This document shows, in pieces, positions 1 through 5,848 of a DNA stretch of 6,986 nucleotides. Below the pieces are notes generated by a model, which saw only the letters and a program-made list of their open reading frames with translations, was not told the origin of the DNA and ran no database searches. Source of the DNA: Maribacter sp. Lineage in GTDB: Bacteria; Bacteroidota; Bacteroidia; Flavobacteriales; Flavobacteriaceae. The stretch is taken from NCBI GenBank assembly GCA_003232155.1, contig QILY01000161.1, positions 1 to 6,986 of the forward strand, given 5' to 3'. Each line of letters starts with the position of its first letter. Position 1 is the first letter of the stretch. The position numbers were made by a program, and so were the translations under genes.

Positions 1-32
1 ATACGTACATAAACCTTGACAAATGTTTTCAT
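1..32 (-). CDS. First ten codons of a further operon gene (cut by window edge)
   Basis: An ATG directly abuts the stop of the hot-dog gene (TAAATG, zero spacing) and opens a frame reading MKTFVKVYVR up to the window edge with no stop. The spacing continues the pattern of the operon, which supports a real start. Ten residues are too few to name a family. In related loci a glycosyltransferase, acyltransferase or exporter gene often lies near here, but nothing in these residues decides it. Confidence 0.6.
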   Translation of the reverse strand, partial: MKTFVKVYVR

Positions 33-401
33 TTAGTCAATAATTTTAAAAGTGGCGCTCAACTTCAAAGCTATAGTATCATCAAAAGAAGTTATATTCT
101 TTACTTTCACAATATCACCATCTTCAGTAAGAGTTAAGCTCAATTGAATAATCTCATTTTTTTCGGGATTGATAATTGCCATAAACTTCACATTTGAAGC
201 TACCGATAAAAAAAGTTCCTTCCCAATAGCTTTCTCAATAAGCTCTTTTATCATTTGTATCATACAAACACCGGGCATTATAGGATTGCCTGGAAAATGA
301 CCTTTAAAAACTTCGTGCTCAGCGTTTAGTTTTACGGTAGCTTTTATTTCTTGTCCGTCTTTTTCAAAAGTACTAATAGCATATAACCCTTCTATCAACA
401 T
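33..401 (-). CDS. FabZ-like hot-dog protein (3-hydroxyacyl-ACP dehydratase family)
   Basis: A 122-residue single hot-dog domain, slightly shorter than typical FabZ (about 140-150). It holds the family signature GHFPGNPIMPGV, with His35 as the catalytic His. In FabZ the catalytic Glu lies 14 residues further on (LLIEAM); here the position is Gln49 in CMIQMIKEL, so the acid/base pair is incomplete. Dehydration of 3-hydroxyacyl-ACP intermediates, which creates each double bond of a polyene, would be the pathway step. This protein may do so weakly, act together with a second hot-dog subunit as in ApeI:ApeP-type pairs, or act as a thioesterase. These alternatives are inference. The ATG at 401 follows the miniprotein stop by 6 bases, without a Shine-Dalgarno sequence. 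The stop abuts the next start directly (TAAATG). Confidence 0.9.
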   Translation of the reverse strand: MLIEGLYAISTFEKDGQEIKATVKLNAEHEVFKGHFPGNPIMPGVCMIQMIKELIEKAIGKELFLSVASNVKFMAIINPEKNEIIQLSLTLTEDGDIVKVKNITSFDDTIALKLSATFKIID

Positions 402-407
402 AATATC

Positions 408-581
408 TTAAAATCTAATCTCTACAAAAGCTGTTGCATTTATGCCATTTTTCGCATTGAAATCGGTATTTGATATGTTCGAAAAATTCAAACCTAAACG
501 TATGCCCAGCTGTACCTTAATTTGTCCAAAACCCATAGTGGTCACAAGAAGCAAGATGCATAACGCAGACAAGTTTTTCAT
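408..581 (-). CDS. 57-residue secreted miniprotein resembling the start of a PorT-type beta-barrel protein
   Basis: This short open frame fills the space between the lipoprotein gene and the hot-dog gene. It starts 3 bases after the upstream stop and ends 6 bases before the next start, in the operon's strand and rhythm. Residues 1-19 form a signal peptide (Lys3 region absent apart from Lys2, core ALCILLLVTT, ending MGFG before Gln20). The mature 38 residues contain LGIRLGLNFSNIS, very like the first strand of PorT/outer membrane beta-barrel proteins, then GINATAFVEIRF, which alternates like a strand and ends in Phe as outer membrane barrel proteins do. Full-length relatives are near 180-200 residues, so this is either a remnant with a large internal or terminal deletion or a real two-strand miniprotein. 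No remainder of the barrel lies downstream in any frame, as the next gene begins at once. Coding status is supported by tight spacing and a clean signal peptide. Confidence 0.68.
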   Translation of the reverse strand: MKNLSALCILLLVTTMGFGQIKVQLGIRLGLNFSNISNTDFNAKNGINATAFVEIRF

Positions 582-584
582 TTA

Positions 585-1193
585 TTAAAAGGATTTTAAA
601 TTGATTTCTAACTTGATGTTTTTGTGCATAATTTGAATTTCTTTCGCAATGTCATCATTTATTTTCGAAAACAGAAACTCTATTTTCTCTTTCCCATTGC
701 TGACCCTTATGACTTTATGAAGCTTTTTCTCTGATAAAAAATGGTAGTATTTTTTAGTTCCAATACGAGTTTCATATATGGAGTCCGGATTTTTAAAAAA
801 AGTATTTTCTATGGATGGATTTTCAGCCACCAATACCCTAAAGTCATTTTTAAGGATGTTGATCAAGATTTTTTTATCAATATCCTTTAAAATGTGGTTC
901 ACTTTAAAATCATCACCTAAGAAAGTGAAATCAAAAATTTTGTTTCCCATTTCAGTTGTAAAAACGACACGGTGATGGTTTTCACCCAGTTTTTTGACAA
1001 TGAAAATTCCACCAAGAACCTTATCAAAAACATTGATATTGGCCTTGTATACATAGTCTTTGGAAGTATTCGAGAAATATGGATTCACAATATTTTCCTT
1101 GGAGTTAGCAGTTGCTGTAAATCCATTTTTCTTGGGATAAGAGCCACAAGAAAAACAAACTGCCAGAATAAGGCTACTGAGCAAATACCGCAT
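585..1193 (-). CDS. Outer-membrane-type lipoprotein, LolB/DUF3261-like in appearance
   Basis: A 202-residue protein with a short signal and lipobox-like end (LAVCFSCGSY), making Cys16 the probable lipidated residue. The residue after Cys is Gly and not a classical inner-membrane retention signal. I do not recognise the family with certainty. The mature part is rich in alternating strand segments (YVYKANINVF, GGIFIVKKLG, HHRVVFTTEMGNKIFDFTF, KVIRVSNGKEKIEFLF) with a helix-like stretch KKILINILKNDFRVLV. This resembles LolB or DUF3261-type lipoproteins of aryl-polyene clusters. By position it would receive cargo from the LolA-like protein encoded just upstream (20-base gene overlap) and place it in the outer membrane; this is inference. 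The ATG at 1193 is the only start that keeps a lipoprotein signal. The stop is followed by a second TAA and, 3 bases on, by the next ATG. Confidence 0.8.
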   Translation of the reverse strand: MRYLLSSLILAVCFSCGSYPKKNGFTATANSKENIVNPYFSNTSKDYVYKANINVFDKVLGGIFIVKKLGENHHRVVFTTEMGNKIFDFTFLGDDFKVNHILKDIDKKILINILKNDFRVLVAENPSIENTFFKNPDSIYETRIGTKKYYHFLSEKKLHKVIRVSNGKEKIEFLFSKINDDIAKEIQIMHKNIKLEINLKSF

Positions 1194-1833
1194 CGGGTAA
1201 GGATTGGTTTATAATTCGATTGCTAAAAACAACATGGGTATAGTCTTCAGAAGGCTCGATCATTTTAACTTCTTGTACTTCCCCTTTAGGACTAAAAGTA
1301 ATGTGGAAAGTCTTGATGAATTCTGAAAATTGCTTGTCCTTTGGCATAAAATGAACTTCGCTGGCACCCTCTTTTTTATAATAGGTAATGTTGAATTCAT
1401 TAGTGTTGAACATATCTCCTTTGATACTGGCCATAATCAATTGGTTCAGTTGTTCGAATATTTTATTCGACCCCATATCCATATCACTCTTTTTGCCATT
1501 ATCATTAATGTAAAGGGTTTTGTCTTTAAAAAGTGCTGAGTATTCAAATGGGGCTGTATATTCCCATTTTACTTTGTCAGGAGATTTAAAGGCAAGTTTA
1601 CCGCTAGATTCTATAGCATTGGATAAAAAGTCTAAATGTTTGTACTGTATAAAATCACTGGTAACGGTTTCAGTGGTAGCGGCCTTTTTTTTTACTAAAG
1701 CTTTGAGTGAAGCTGCTTCAGTAGCATTCATTTTTGTTTGGGCACTTAGGCTGGAAAAAAATAAAAGAAACAGAAAGCCCAAAAAGATTCTTGGCGTAGC
1801 GAAAATGGAAAATAAATGGGTCGGGTTATACAT
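1174..1833 (-). CDS. LolA-like outer membrane lipoprotein carrier family protein
   Basis: A 219-residue secreted protein of usual LolA length. A signal peptide with hydrophobic core FLGFLFLLFFSS is probably cleaved after SLSA (residue 31), releasing it to the periplasm. The mature part shows the LolA pattern: SDFIQYKHLDFLSNAIESSG, then GKLAFKSPDKVKWEY, a strand-rich middle and the FHITFSPKGEVQEVKMIEP segment. Family members form an open beta-barrel with a hydrophobic cavity that binds acyl chains. Inside a polyene pigment operon the likely cargo is the pigment lipid rather than lipoproteins (inference). It starts within the deacetylase stop (8-base overlap), and its end overlaps the lipoprotein gene by 20 bases. 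A run of nine A on the coding strand (1685-1693, in the VKKKAA region) is a possible slippage site. It is probably a paralogue of the housekeeping lolA, so I give no symbol. Confidence 0.9.
   Translation of the reverse strand: MYNPTHLFSIFATPRIFLGFLFLLFFSSLSAQTKMNATEAASLKALVKKKAATTETVTSDFIQYKHLDFLSNAIESSGKLAFKSPDKVKWEYTAPFEYSALFKDKTLYINDNGKKSDMDMGSNKIFEQLNQLIMASIKGDMFNTNEFNITYYKKEGASEVHFMPKDKQFSEFIKTFHITFSPKGEVQEVKMIEPSEDYTHVVFSNRIINQSLPDAVFAQ
1685..1693 (-). repeat. A9 homopolymer tract in the LolA-like gene
   Basis: Nine consecutive A on the coding strand encode the Lys run in LVKKKAA, near residues 46-49, early in the mature LolA-like protein. The reading frame is intact on both sides. A gain or loss of one base would truncate the protein. 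It is a simple-sequence site where slippage can occur, with no evidence that it is used. Confidence 0.5.
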
Positions 1834-2602
1834 GGGCTTTGATATCTAAGAGTTGGTCTATAGTGACCGACTCTATGTTATTCTTCTGCAAAAATAACAA
1901 TAACTGTTCCAAAACGGCTACCGTTTTCTCGCTGGTATCATGTAGTAGTACAATATCTCCTTTTTTCAGCCTTAGTGTTATTCTGTCCAAAATTTGCGCC
2001 TGTGACCTATACGTGGTGTCTAGAGACCGTACATTCCAACCTATGGGTTTTAAATGGGTCTTTGCTATGGCTTTTTTGATATTGGGGTTAGTAACTCCAT
2101 AAGCGGGGCGGTATAGTTGCGTTTGATTTCCGATGATATCATGTATGATTTCATTAGTTTTCTGTAACTCGACAACAACTTTTTCCGTGCTAAAAAAACC
2201 AAAAAATTTAGAATGCGAATACGTATGATTTCCTATAATATGACCTTCATCAACTATTTTTTGAACTAATTCTTTATGTTGTTCAGCCAGTTGACCAATA
2301 CAGAAGAAAGTAGCTTTTGCATCATATTTTTGTAGTAGTTGCAATACTTTGGGTGTAAATTCAGGGTGGGGCCCGTCATCAAAGCTTAGTGCGATTTGAT
2401 TTTTTTGAACCTTAGCATTTGAGTGCAATGAAGTAAAATGGTAATTCCATTGAATGAGAAAAGAACCGCAAAGGGTCATCAATAACCAGAAGCAAATGGG
2501 CAGTAGATACATGCCTATTGAAATGGATACAAATTGGCCAACCACAATCAAACCAATGAAAACCAGTATACTTAAAATGGATATGGTCTTATGATTTAAC
2601 AT
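1826..2602 (-). CDS. Membrane-anchored NodB-type polysaccharide deacetylase family protein
   Basis: A 258-residue carbohydrate esterase family 4 protein. Two hydrophobic segments (about residues 7-27 and 30-50) precede the NodB domain, placing it at the inner membrane. The NodB motifs are complete: SFDDGP with Asp75 as probable base and Asp76 as metal ligand, HTYSH with metal ligands His126 and His130, RPAYG at 165-169, Trp189 in GWNVRSLDT, and LLHD with His221. An active metal-dependent N- or O-deacetylase is expected. Its substrate cannot be read from sequence; a sugar or acyl group on the pigment or its lipid carrier is an inference from its place between synthesis and transport genes. The start overlaps the upstream stop by 7 bases (ATGTTAA) and its own stop overlaps the LolA-like start by 8, so it is embedded in the operon. 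Members of this family recur in flexirubin-type clusters as I recall them. Confidence 0.92.
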   Translation of the reverse strand: MLNHKTISILSILVFIGLIVVGQFVSISIGMYLLPICFWLLMTLCGSFLIQWNYHFTSLHSNAKVQKNQIALSFDDGPHPEFTPKVLQLLQKYDAKATFFCIGQLAEQHKELVQKIVDEGHIIGNHTYSHSKFFGFFSTEKVVVELQKTNEIIHDIIGNQTQLYRPAYGVTNPNIKKAIAKTHLKPIGWNVRSLDTTYRSQAQILDRITLRLKKGDIVLLHDTSEKTVAVLEQLLLFLQKNNIESVTIDQLLDIKAHV

Positions 2603-3660
2603 TTTCGCAGTAAAACAAAACTATGGTTTTCGCCTCTATATTGATTATAGATTAAAATAGTATTCACTTCAGAAGCTTCAATCGCATTCAATTTCACTGC
2701 CTCAGGAACGGTTTGTGATTTTAGCACTTTAGCTCCCAACCACACCGCAAAAGAAGTAGCCGTATGAAACTCACCAATTAGATGTTTGTAGTATAATTGT
2801 TGGGTGTTGTTAAAAAGTGCCTTGCCAAGAGTATCGTAATATGTGTCAAAGCCTACATCACCATTACTGCCAAGTATAAGAACATCAATATCCTTTGGGT
2901 TCAAATCATGTTCTTTTAGAAAGTTAGTAGCAGCACTTTCTAAATTTTCAATGGCTAAAGTGTTATAGGTTTGAACAGCTATAAGTTCGGCATAATTTGA
3001 AGCTTCTTTTTGGTTCGATACAACAAAAAAATTAGCCCCTTCCCCTAAAATAGCACCTTTAGAATTGGAATTTAAAAGTCTGGAGGCTACTGTAGGCTCT
3101 GTTTTAACATGGCCTATCAAGGTGTAAATATCAATATGGTGCTGCGTGAGCTCATCTACACCACCCACCAATATATTTTGTGCCTCATTGGTTTCAAGTT
3201 GCAGTTGTGCATCGAGCAAAGCGGATTCAAAAGAAATGCTTGCATGTACATAGGTGAAATTATAGCCTTTGCAACCTATTCCGAGGGCAATCTGACCTGC
3301 AACAGTATTGTGGGTAGATTGAATAAATGAAGTAGGAGTAAGGTATTGCTCGTTGTCTTTAATAATAGCCCCAACAAATTTTTCCGAATCTTTGATACAG
3401 CCTAAACCTGTACCAGTAATAATTGCATCTACATTATCTACTTTAGCTTCTTCCATCGCGATTTTAGAAGCTACAACGCCCATTTTAATCCCCTTTGCCA
3501 TTCTACGTGCAGCAACTGGCGGAATATATTCTTTGTAGTTGGGATCCATTATTGGCAAGATATTATTTTCATGGTCGATTATTTCATCTAAAAACTTTGC
3601 GTTGTCAAATGTTTTTTGAGCAGAAACAGAACCGACACTTTTGATATATACTTTCTTCAT
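2596..3660 (-). CDS. Full-length ketosynthase homologue with degenerate active site (chain-length-factor-like)
   Basis: This 354-residue protein has the ketosynthase fold along its length but not the chemistry. The N-terminal strand is VYIKSVGSVSAQ and the KS core helix includes YIPPVAARRMAKGIKMG. Where active enzymes have TACSS, this one has VHASIS, so the nucleophile position is Ser141. The HGTAT region reads LGSNGD, with Asn266 where the first His belongs. The second His is kept (His299, in GEFHTAT). The C-terminal GFGG loop is replaced by NQYRGENH. ILVGGVDEL matches the usual VVVGGTD. It should therefore not condense by itself and probably pairs with the FabF-like enzyme just upstream, whose stop it overlaps by one base (TAATG). 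It could alternatively act as a decarboxylase or priming factor, as do Ser- or Gln-substituted KS homologues. The 3' end overlaps the deacetylase start by 7 bases. Confidence 0.85.
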   Translation of the reverse strand: MKKVYIKSVGSVSAQKTFDNAKFLDEIIDHENNILPIMDPNYKEYIPPVAARRMAKGIKMGVVASKIAMEEAKVDNVDAIITGTGLGCIKDSEKFVGAIIKDNEQYLTPTSFIQSTHNTVAGQIALGIGCKGYNFTYVHASISFESALLDAQLQLETNEAQNILVGGVDELTQHHIDIYTLIGHVKTEPTVASRLLNSNSKGAILGEGANFFVVSNQKEASNYAELIAVQTYNTLAIENLESAATNFLKEHDLNPKDIDVLILGSNGDVGFDTYYDTLGKALFNNTQQLYYKHLIGEFHTATSFAVWLGAKVLKSQTVPEAVKLNAIEASEVNTILIYNQYRGENHSFVLLRKC

Positions 3661-4862
3661 TATGCCGTTTTAGAGAAAATTAGGGTAGAACAATTACCAC
3701 CAAAACCCAATGAGTTTGAGAGCACTTTATTGATTTCTTTTTCTTTGAGCTGAGTCTCTGGCGTCAGATCAAACTCTTTCATGGGAGTTTTAAAATTCAA
3801 ATTCGGAAAGATGATGTTATTTTGTAATGCCAGCACAGCGTAAATAGCTTCAACACCTCCTGCTGCTGCCAAAGTATGACCTGTAAAGGCTTTGGTAGAG
3901 CTAAATGAAGGTACATTGTCACCAAAAACACGTATAAACGCCCTTCCTTCAGAAAGGTCATTATTGGGTGTGGCCGTACCATGTGCATTTATATAATCGA
4001 TGTCTTTTGGTGATATTCCCGCAACTTTCAGGGCTTTTTCCATGGCTAGGGTCGCGCCATCACCATTTTCTGAAGATGCCGTTTGGTGGTAGGCATCGTT
4101 TGCATTGCCATAGCCTTTTACATACGCTAATACTTTTTTATTTTCTGCTTTAACAACAGCATCTGATTCTAATACTAAAAAAGCAGCAGCTTCGCCTAAG
4201 TTCAATCCTTTTCGGTTTTCATCAAAAGGAGCGATATAGGTATCTGATGATATCATTAAGGTTTTAAAACCGTTGATCGTGAATTTTGACATACAGTCAG
4301 TACCGCCAACCACAACCCTATCTAATTTGCCCGCTTTTATTAAACGAGCCCCAAACATAATTGCATTGGCTGCTGAAGAGCATGCAGTACTAATAGTAGT
4401 GACTAAACTTTCTTCAATACCCAATTGGGACGCTATTTTTTGGCTAGAATCTCCTGCATGGAGTCCGTCAATATATTTTTGTGCGCTTTTATTTTCAGCA
4501 AAATCAAAGAAAAATTGTTCCGATTTATCCATGCCACCTACCGTAGTGGATGATACCAATCCGGTTTTGTAGGCTTTTATATCGGTTATTTGAGCATCTT
4601 CTATTGCCTGTTTAGCGGCAATAACACCCAATAATGTGGTTCTTGAATAGTTATTATCAGCAGGAAGACCCAATTTTGATTCAAGAGTAGCATTGTTACT
4701 ATTAATTTCAGCGACCATAATATCATCTTTGTGGATGGTATCAATTTGCGAAATGCGGTCAATGCCCTTTTGACCTGAAATAAGGGACTGATAATTTTCT
4801 GTTACCGTATTTCCAATAGCTGAAATAATACCCATACCCGTAATTGCTACGCCTTTATTCAT
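3660..4862 (-). CDS. FabF-like beta-ketoacyl-ACP synthase (KAS II type)
   Basis: A full-length 400-residue condensing enzyme, close to the usual 400-420 residues of FabF. It starts with the standard strand VAITGMGIISAIG. The nucleophile Cys161 is in ISTACSSAAN, His294 is in NAHGTATPNND, and Lys324 and His329 are in STKAFTGHT. The C-terminal Gly loop is SLGFGGN. Every catalytic residue of the decarboxylating Cys-His-His class is present. The start follows a 123-base gap with a TAnnTTTG promoter element 31 bases upstream of the ATG and no Shine-Dalgarno sequence, as is normal in Bacteroidetes. Its stop overlaps the next start by one base (TAATG), and that neighbour is a ketosynthase homologue with a degenerate active site, so a KS:CLF-like heterodimer is plausible. 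A pigment-pathway role, rather than housekeeping fatty acid synthesis, is inferred from the operon. Confidence 0.95.
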   Translation of the reverse strand: MNKGVAITGMGIISAIGNTVTENYQSLISGQKGIDRISQIDTIHKDDIMVAEINSNNATLESKLGLPADNNYSRTTLLGVIAAKQAIEDAQITDIKAYKTGLVSSTTVGGMDKSEQFFFDFAENKSAQKYIDGLHAGDSSQKIASQLGIEESLVTTISTACSSAANAIMFGARLIKAGKLDRVVVGGTDCMSKFTINGFKTLMISSDTYIAPFDENRKGLNLGEAAAFLVLESDAVVKAENKKVLAYVKGYGNANDAYHQTASSENGDGATLAMEKALKVAGISPKDIDYINAHGTATPNNDLSEGRAFIRVFGDNVPSFSSTKAFTGHTLAAAGGVEAIYAVLALQNNIIFPNLNFKTPMKEFDLTPETQLKEKEINKVLSNSLGFGGNCSTLIFSKTA

Positions 4863-4877
4863 TTATGCTTGGTGCTG

Positions 4878-4901
4878 AATTGAGTGTGAATTCAAAAGTA
4901 C
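4878..4901 (-). repeat. Direct repeat copy 1: promoter-like element plus CACACTCAATT
   Basis: On the minus strand GTACTTTTG is followed, after AATT, by CACACTCAATT and then CAG. The same two blocks occur at 5273-5292 as GTACTTTTG directly followed by CACACTCAATT and then GCAG. The two copies differ by a 4-base and a 1-base insertion. This copy lies in the gap upstream of the FabF-like gene. Confidence 0.6.
4893..4900 (-). promoter_or_regulatory. Candidate Bacteroidetes -7 promoter element upstream of the FabF-like gene
   Basis: On the minus strand this reads TACTTTTG, an exact match to the Bacteroidetes -7 consensus TAnnTTTG. It lies 31 bases upstream of the ATG at 4862, which would give a leader of roughly 24 bases. 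No good TTG-type -33 element is present at the expected 19-21 base spacing; the region there is a run of A. Support therefore comes from one element plus its position in the only intergenic gap. Confidence 0.45.
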
Positions 4902-4985
4902 AAATAATTGGATGTTTTTTTAAGGGGGATTTTTGAGGGCTTATTGGGTGTAAACTATGTAGTAACGAAGAAAAACAGTAAAAAC

Positions 4986-5243
4986 CTACCTACTACGATG
5001 CTCGGCAATATACCCGACCATAGTTTCAATAGACTCAAAAATCTTTTTGCCCTCTTTAGGGTCTGCTAATTTAATACCGTAGTCTTTATCGAGCATAACA
5101 ATAAGCTCAAGTGCATCAATTGAATCAAGGCCTAAACCTTCACCAAAAAGAGGGTCGTTGTCAGCAATTTCTTCAATAGTTACATCTTCTAAATTCAATT
5201 GCTCAATTATTTTCTTTTTCAATTCTTGTTTTAACTCGTTCAT
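4986..5243 (-). CDS. Acyl carrier protein
   Basis: An 85-residue acidic helical protein of typical ACP length. The motif GLDSIDALEL places the phosphopantetheine attachment site at Ser41, at the start of helix II; DSID is a common variant of DSL. A phosphopantetheinyl transferase, not present in this window, would be needed to activate it. It would carry the growing chain between the ketosynthases, the dehydratase-like protein and a ketoreductase encoded elsewhere. It begins inside the stop codon of the short KS-like gene (ATGA), with no Shine-Dalgarno sequence, and is the last gene before the only real intergenic gap. A promoter-like sequence inside the upstream gene ends about 40 bases before its ATG, so it might also be transcribed separately. 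A pathway-specific carrier is much more likely than the housekeeping AcpP, given its position between two KS genes. Confidence 0.95.
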   Translation of the reverse strand: MNELKQELKKKIIEQLNLEDVTIEEIADNDPLFGEGLGLDSIDALELIVMLDKDYGIKLADPKEGKKIFESIETMVGYIAEHRSR

Positions 5244-5848
5244 TTGGTCTGGTATAATCTGGTTATTTCTGCAATTGAGTGTGCAAAAGTACCGTTCTCA
5301 GCTACAACGTACAAAAATGCATCATATTTTTCTTTGTCAAAATTTACCCACCCGCAGAGTACTTTTTCTGCCTTTTTAGCATTAAGTAAACTATTGCTAT
5401 AATCATATAAAGTCTCTGGGTTAAAAGCATCGAAAACAAAAAAGGCGTTTTCCGAATACAAACCATGTTTAATGCTTATTTCACCTAAACAGATATTGGG
5501 CAGGGTATATACAAATACTGCCGGACTAGGATAACTGTTCTCAAGATCTGTTATACTTGCCTGATATTTTCGGTCAGTATCTAAACTACTGGCTTGGTTT
5601 GAAAGAACTAGAGCCATATTTTTTTCGGTTTCTTCTTTCAACAGCATTTCGGCAGCTATAAAAGCTAGTTTGCTCAAATTATCCATTTTAAAAAACTTGG
5701 AATGATCAATTTGAAAATGTTTATAAGCGACTTTTATAAAAGAAGGAAAATCATTTTCATCTGACGAGAAAAGATTTCCACCATTTAACGAGATGGTATT
5801 ATCTCTGATATGGCAGTAAGATTCGATATGATATTTACTAGCTATCAT
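5240..5848 (-). CDS. Short ketosynthase-like protein (N-terminal half only, chain-length-factor-like)
   Basis: The 202-residue protein resembles only the N-terminal half of a ketosynthase, like the stand-alone Ketoacyl-synt_2-type proteins (ApeC-like) of aryl-polyene loci. It has a KS-like first strand (YHIESYCHI), a helix resembling the KS N-terminal region (FFKMDNLSKLAFIAAEML), a segment LPNICLGEISIKHGL aligning with the helix before the nucleophile, and FFVFDAFNP where active KSs have the Cys motif. There is no Cys at that position, and no HGTAT, KxxxGH or Gly-loop motif, since the C-terminal half is absent. It is therefore unlikely to catalyse condensation and more likely shapes or stabilises the upstream KS as a heterodimer (inference). 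I chose the ATG at 5848 because it forms an ATGA overlap with the upstream stop. An in-frame ATG at 5887 would add 13 residues and a 43-base overlap. Its own stop overlaps the carrier protein start, again as ATGA. Confidence 0.82.
   Translation of the reverse strand: MIASKYHIESYCHIRDNTISLNGGNLFSSDENDFPSFIKVAYKHFQIDHSKFFKMDNLSKLAFIAAEMLLKEETEKNMALVLSNQASSLDTDRKYQASITDLENSYPSPAVFVYTLPNICLGEISIKHGLYSENAFFVFDAFNPETLYDYSNSLLNAKKAEKVLCGWVNFDKEKYDAFLYVVAENGTFAHSIAEITRLYQTK
5273..5292 (-). repeat. Direct repeat copy 2: promoter-like element plus CACACTCAATT
   Basis: This is the second copy of the sequence at 4878-4901, here within the end of the short KS-like gene and shortly upstream of the carrier protein start. 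Both copies begin with the TACTTTTG element and precede an ATG by about 30-40 bases, which suggests a shared promoter or operator rather than a random match. Similarity stops upstream of the -7 element. Confidence 0.55.
5283..5314 (-). promoter_or_regulatory. Candidate internal promoter ahead of the acyl carrier protein gene
   Basis: Within the 3' part of the short KS-like gene the minus strand reads TTG, 20 bases, then TACTTTTGC. This matches both elements of the Bacteroidetes consensus (TTG, 19-21 bases, TAnnTTTG). Transcription would start near 5277, about 34 bases before the carrier protein ATG at 5243. It would let the carrier protein be made in excess of the upstream ketosynthase. Because it lies in coding sequence (VVAENGTFAHS), chance occurrence is possible. 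Confidence 0.35.

Larger units (their letters stand above)
4863..4985 (-). other. Only real intergenic gap, with promoter-like element
   Basis: These 123 bases separate the carrier protein stop from the FabF-like start. Every other junction in the window overlaps or is at most 6 bases. On the minus strand the gap is AT-rich, includes a run of seven A after CCCCCTT, and ends with the promoter-like element described separately. I see no small open frame and no stable hairpin followed by T, so there is no intrinsic terminator that I can support. The gap probably divides the locus into two transcription units or adds a second promoter. Confidence 0.6.

Noticed and set aside
778..1214. Plus-strand open frames opposite the lipoprotein gene (and others opposite the remaining genes)
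   Set aside because: They lie antisense to well-supported genes, have low-complexity sequence with no recognisable domain, and no promoter or spacing logic.
4960..5005. Inverted repeat GTAGTA / TACTAC after the carrier protein gene as a terminator
   Set aside because: The stem is only 6 AT-rich pairs with a loop of about 26 bases and no T run after it on the minus strand.
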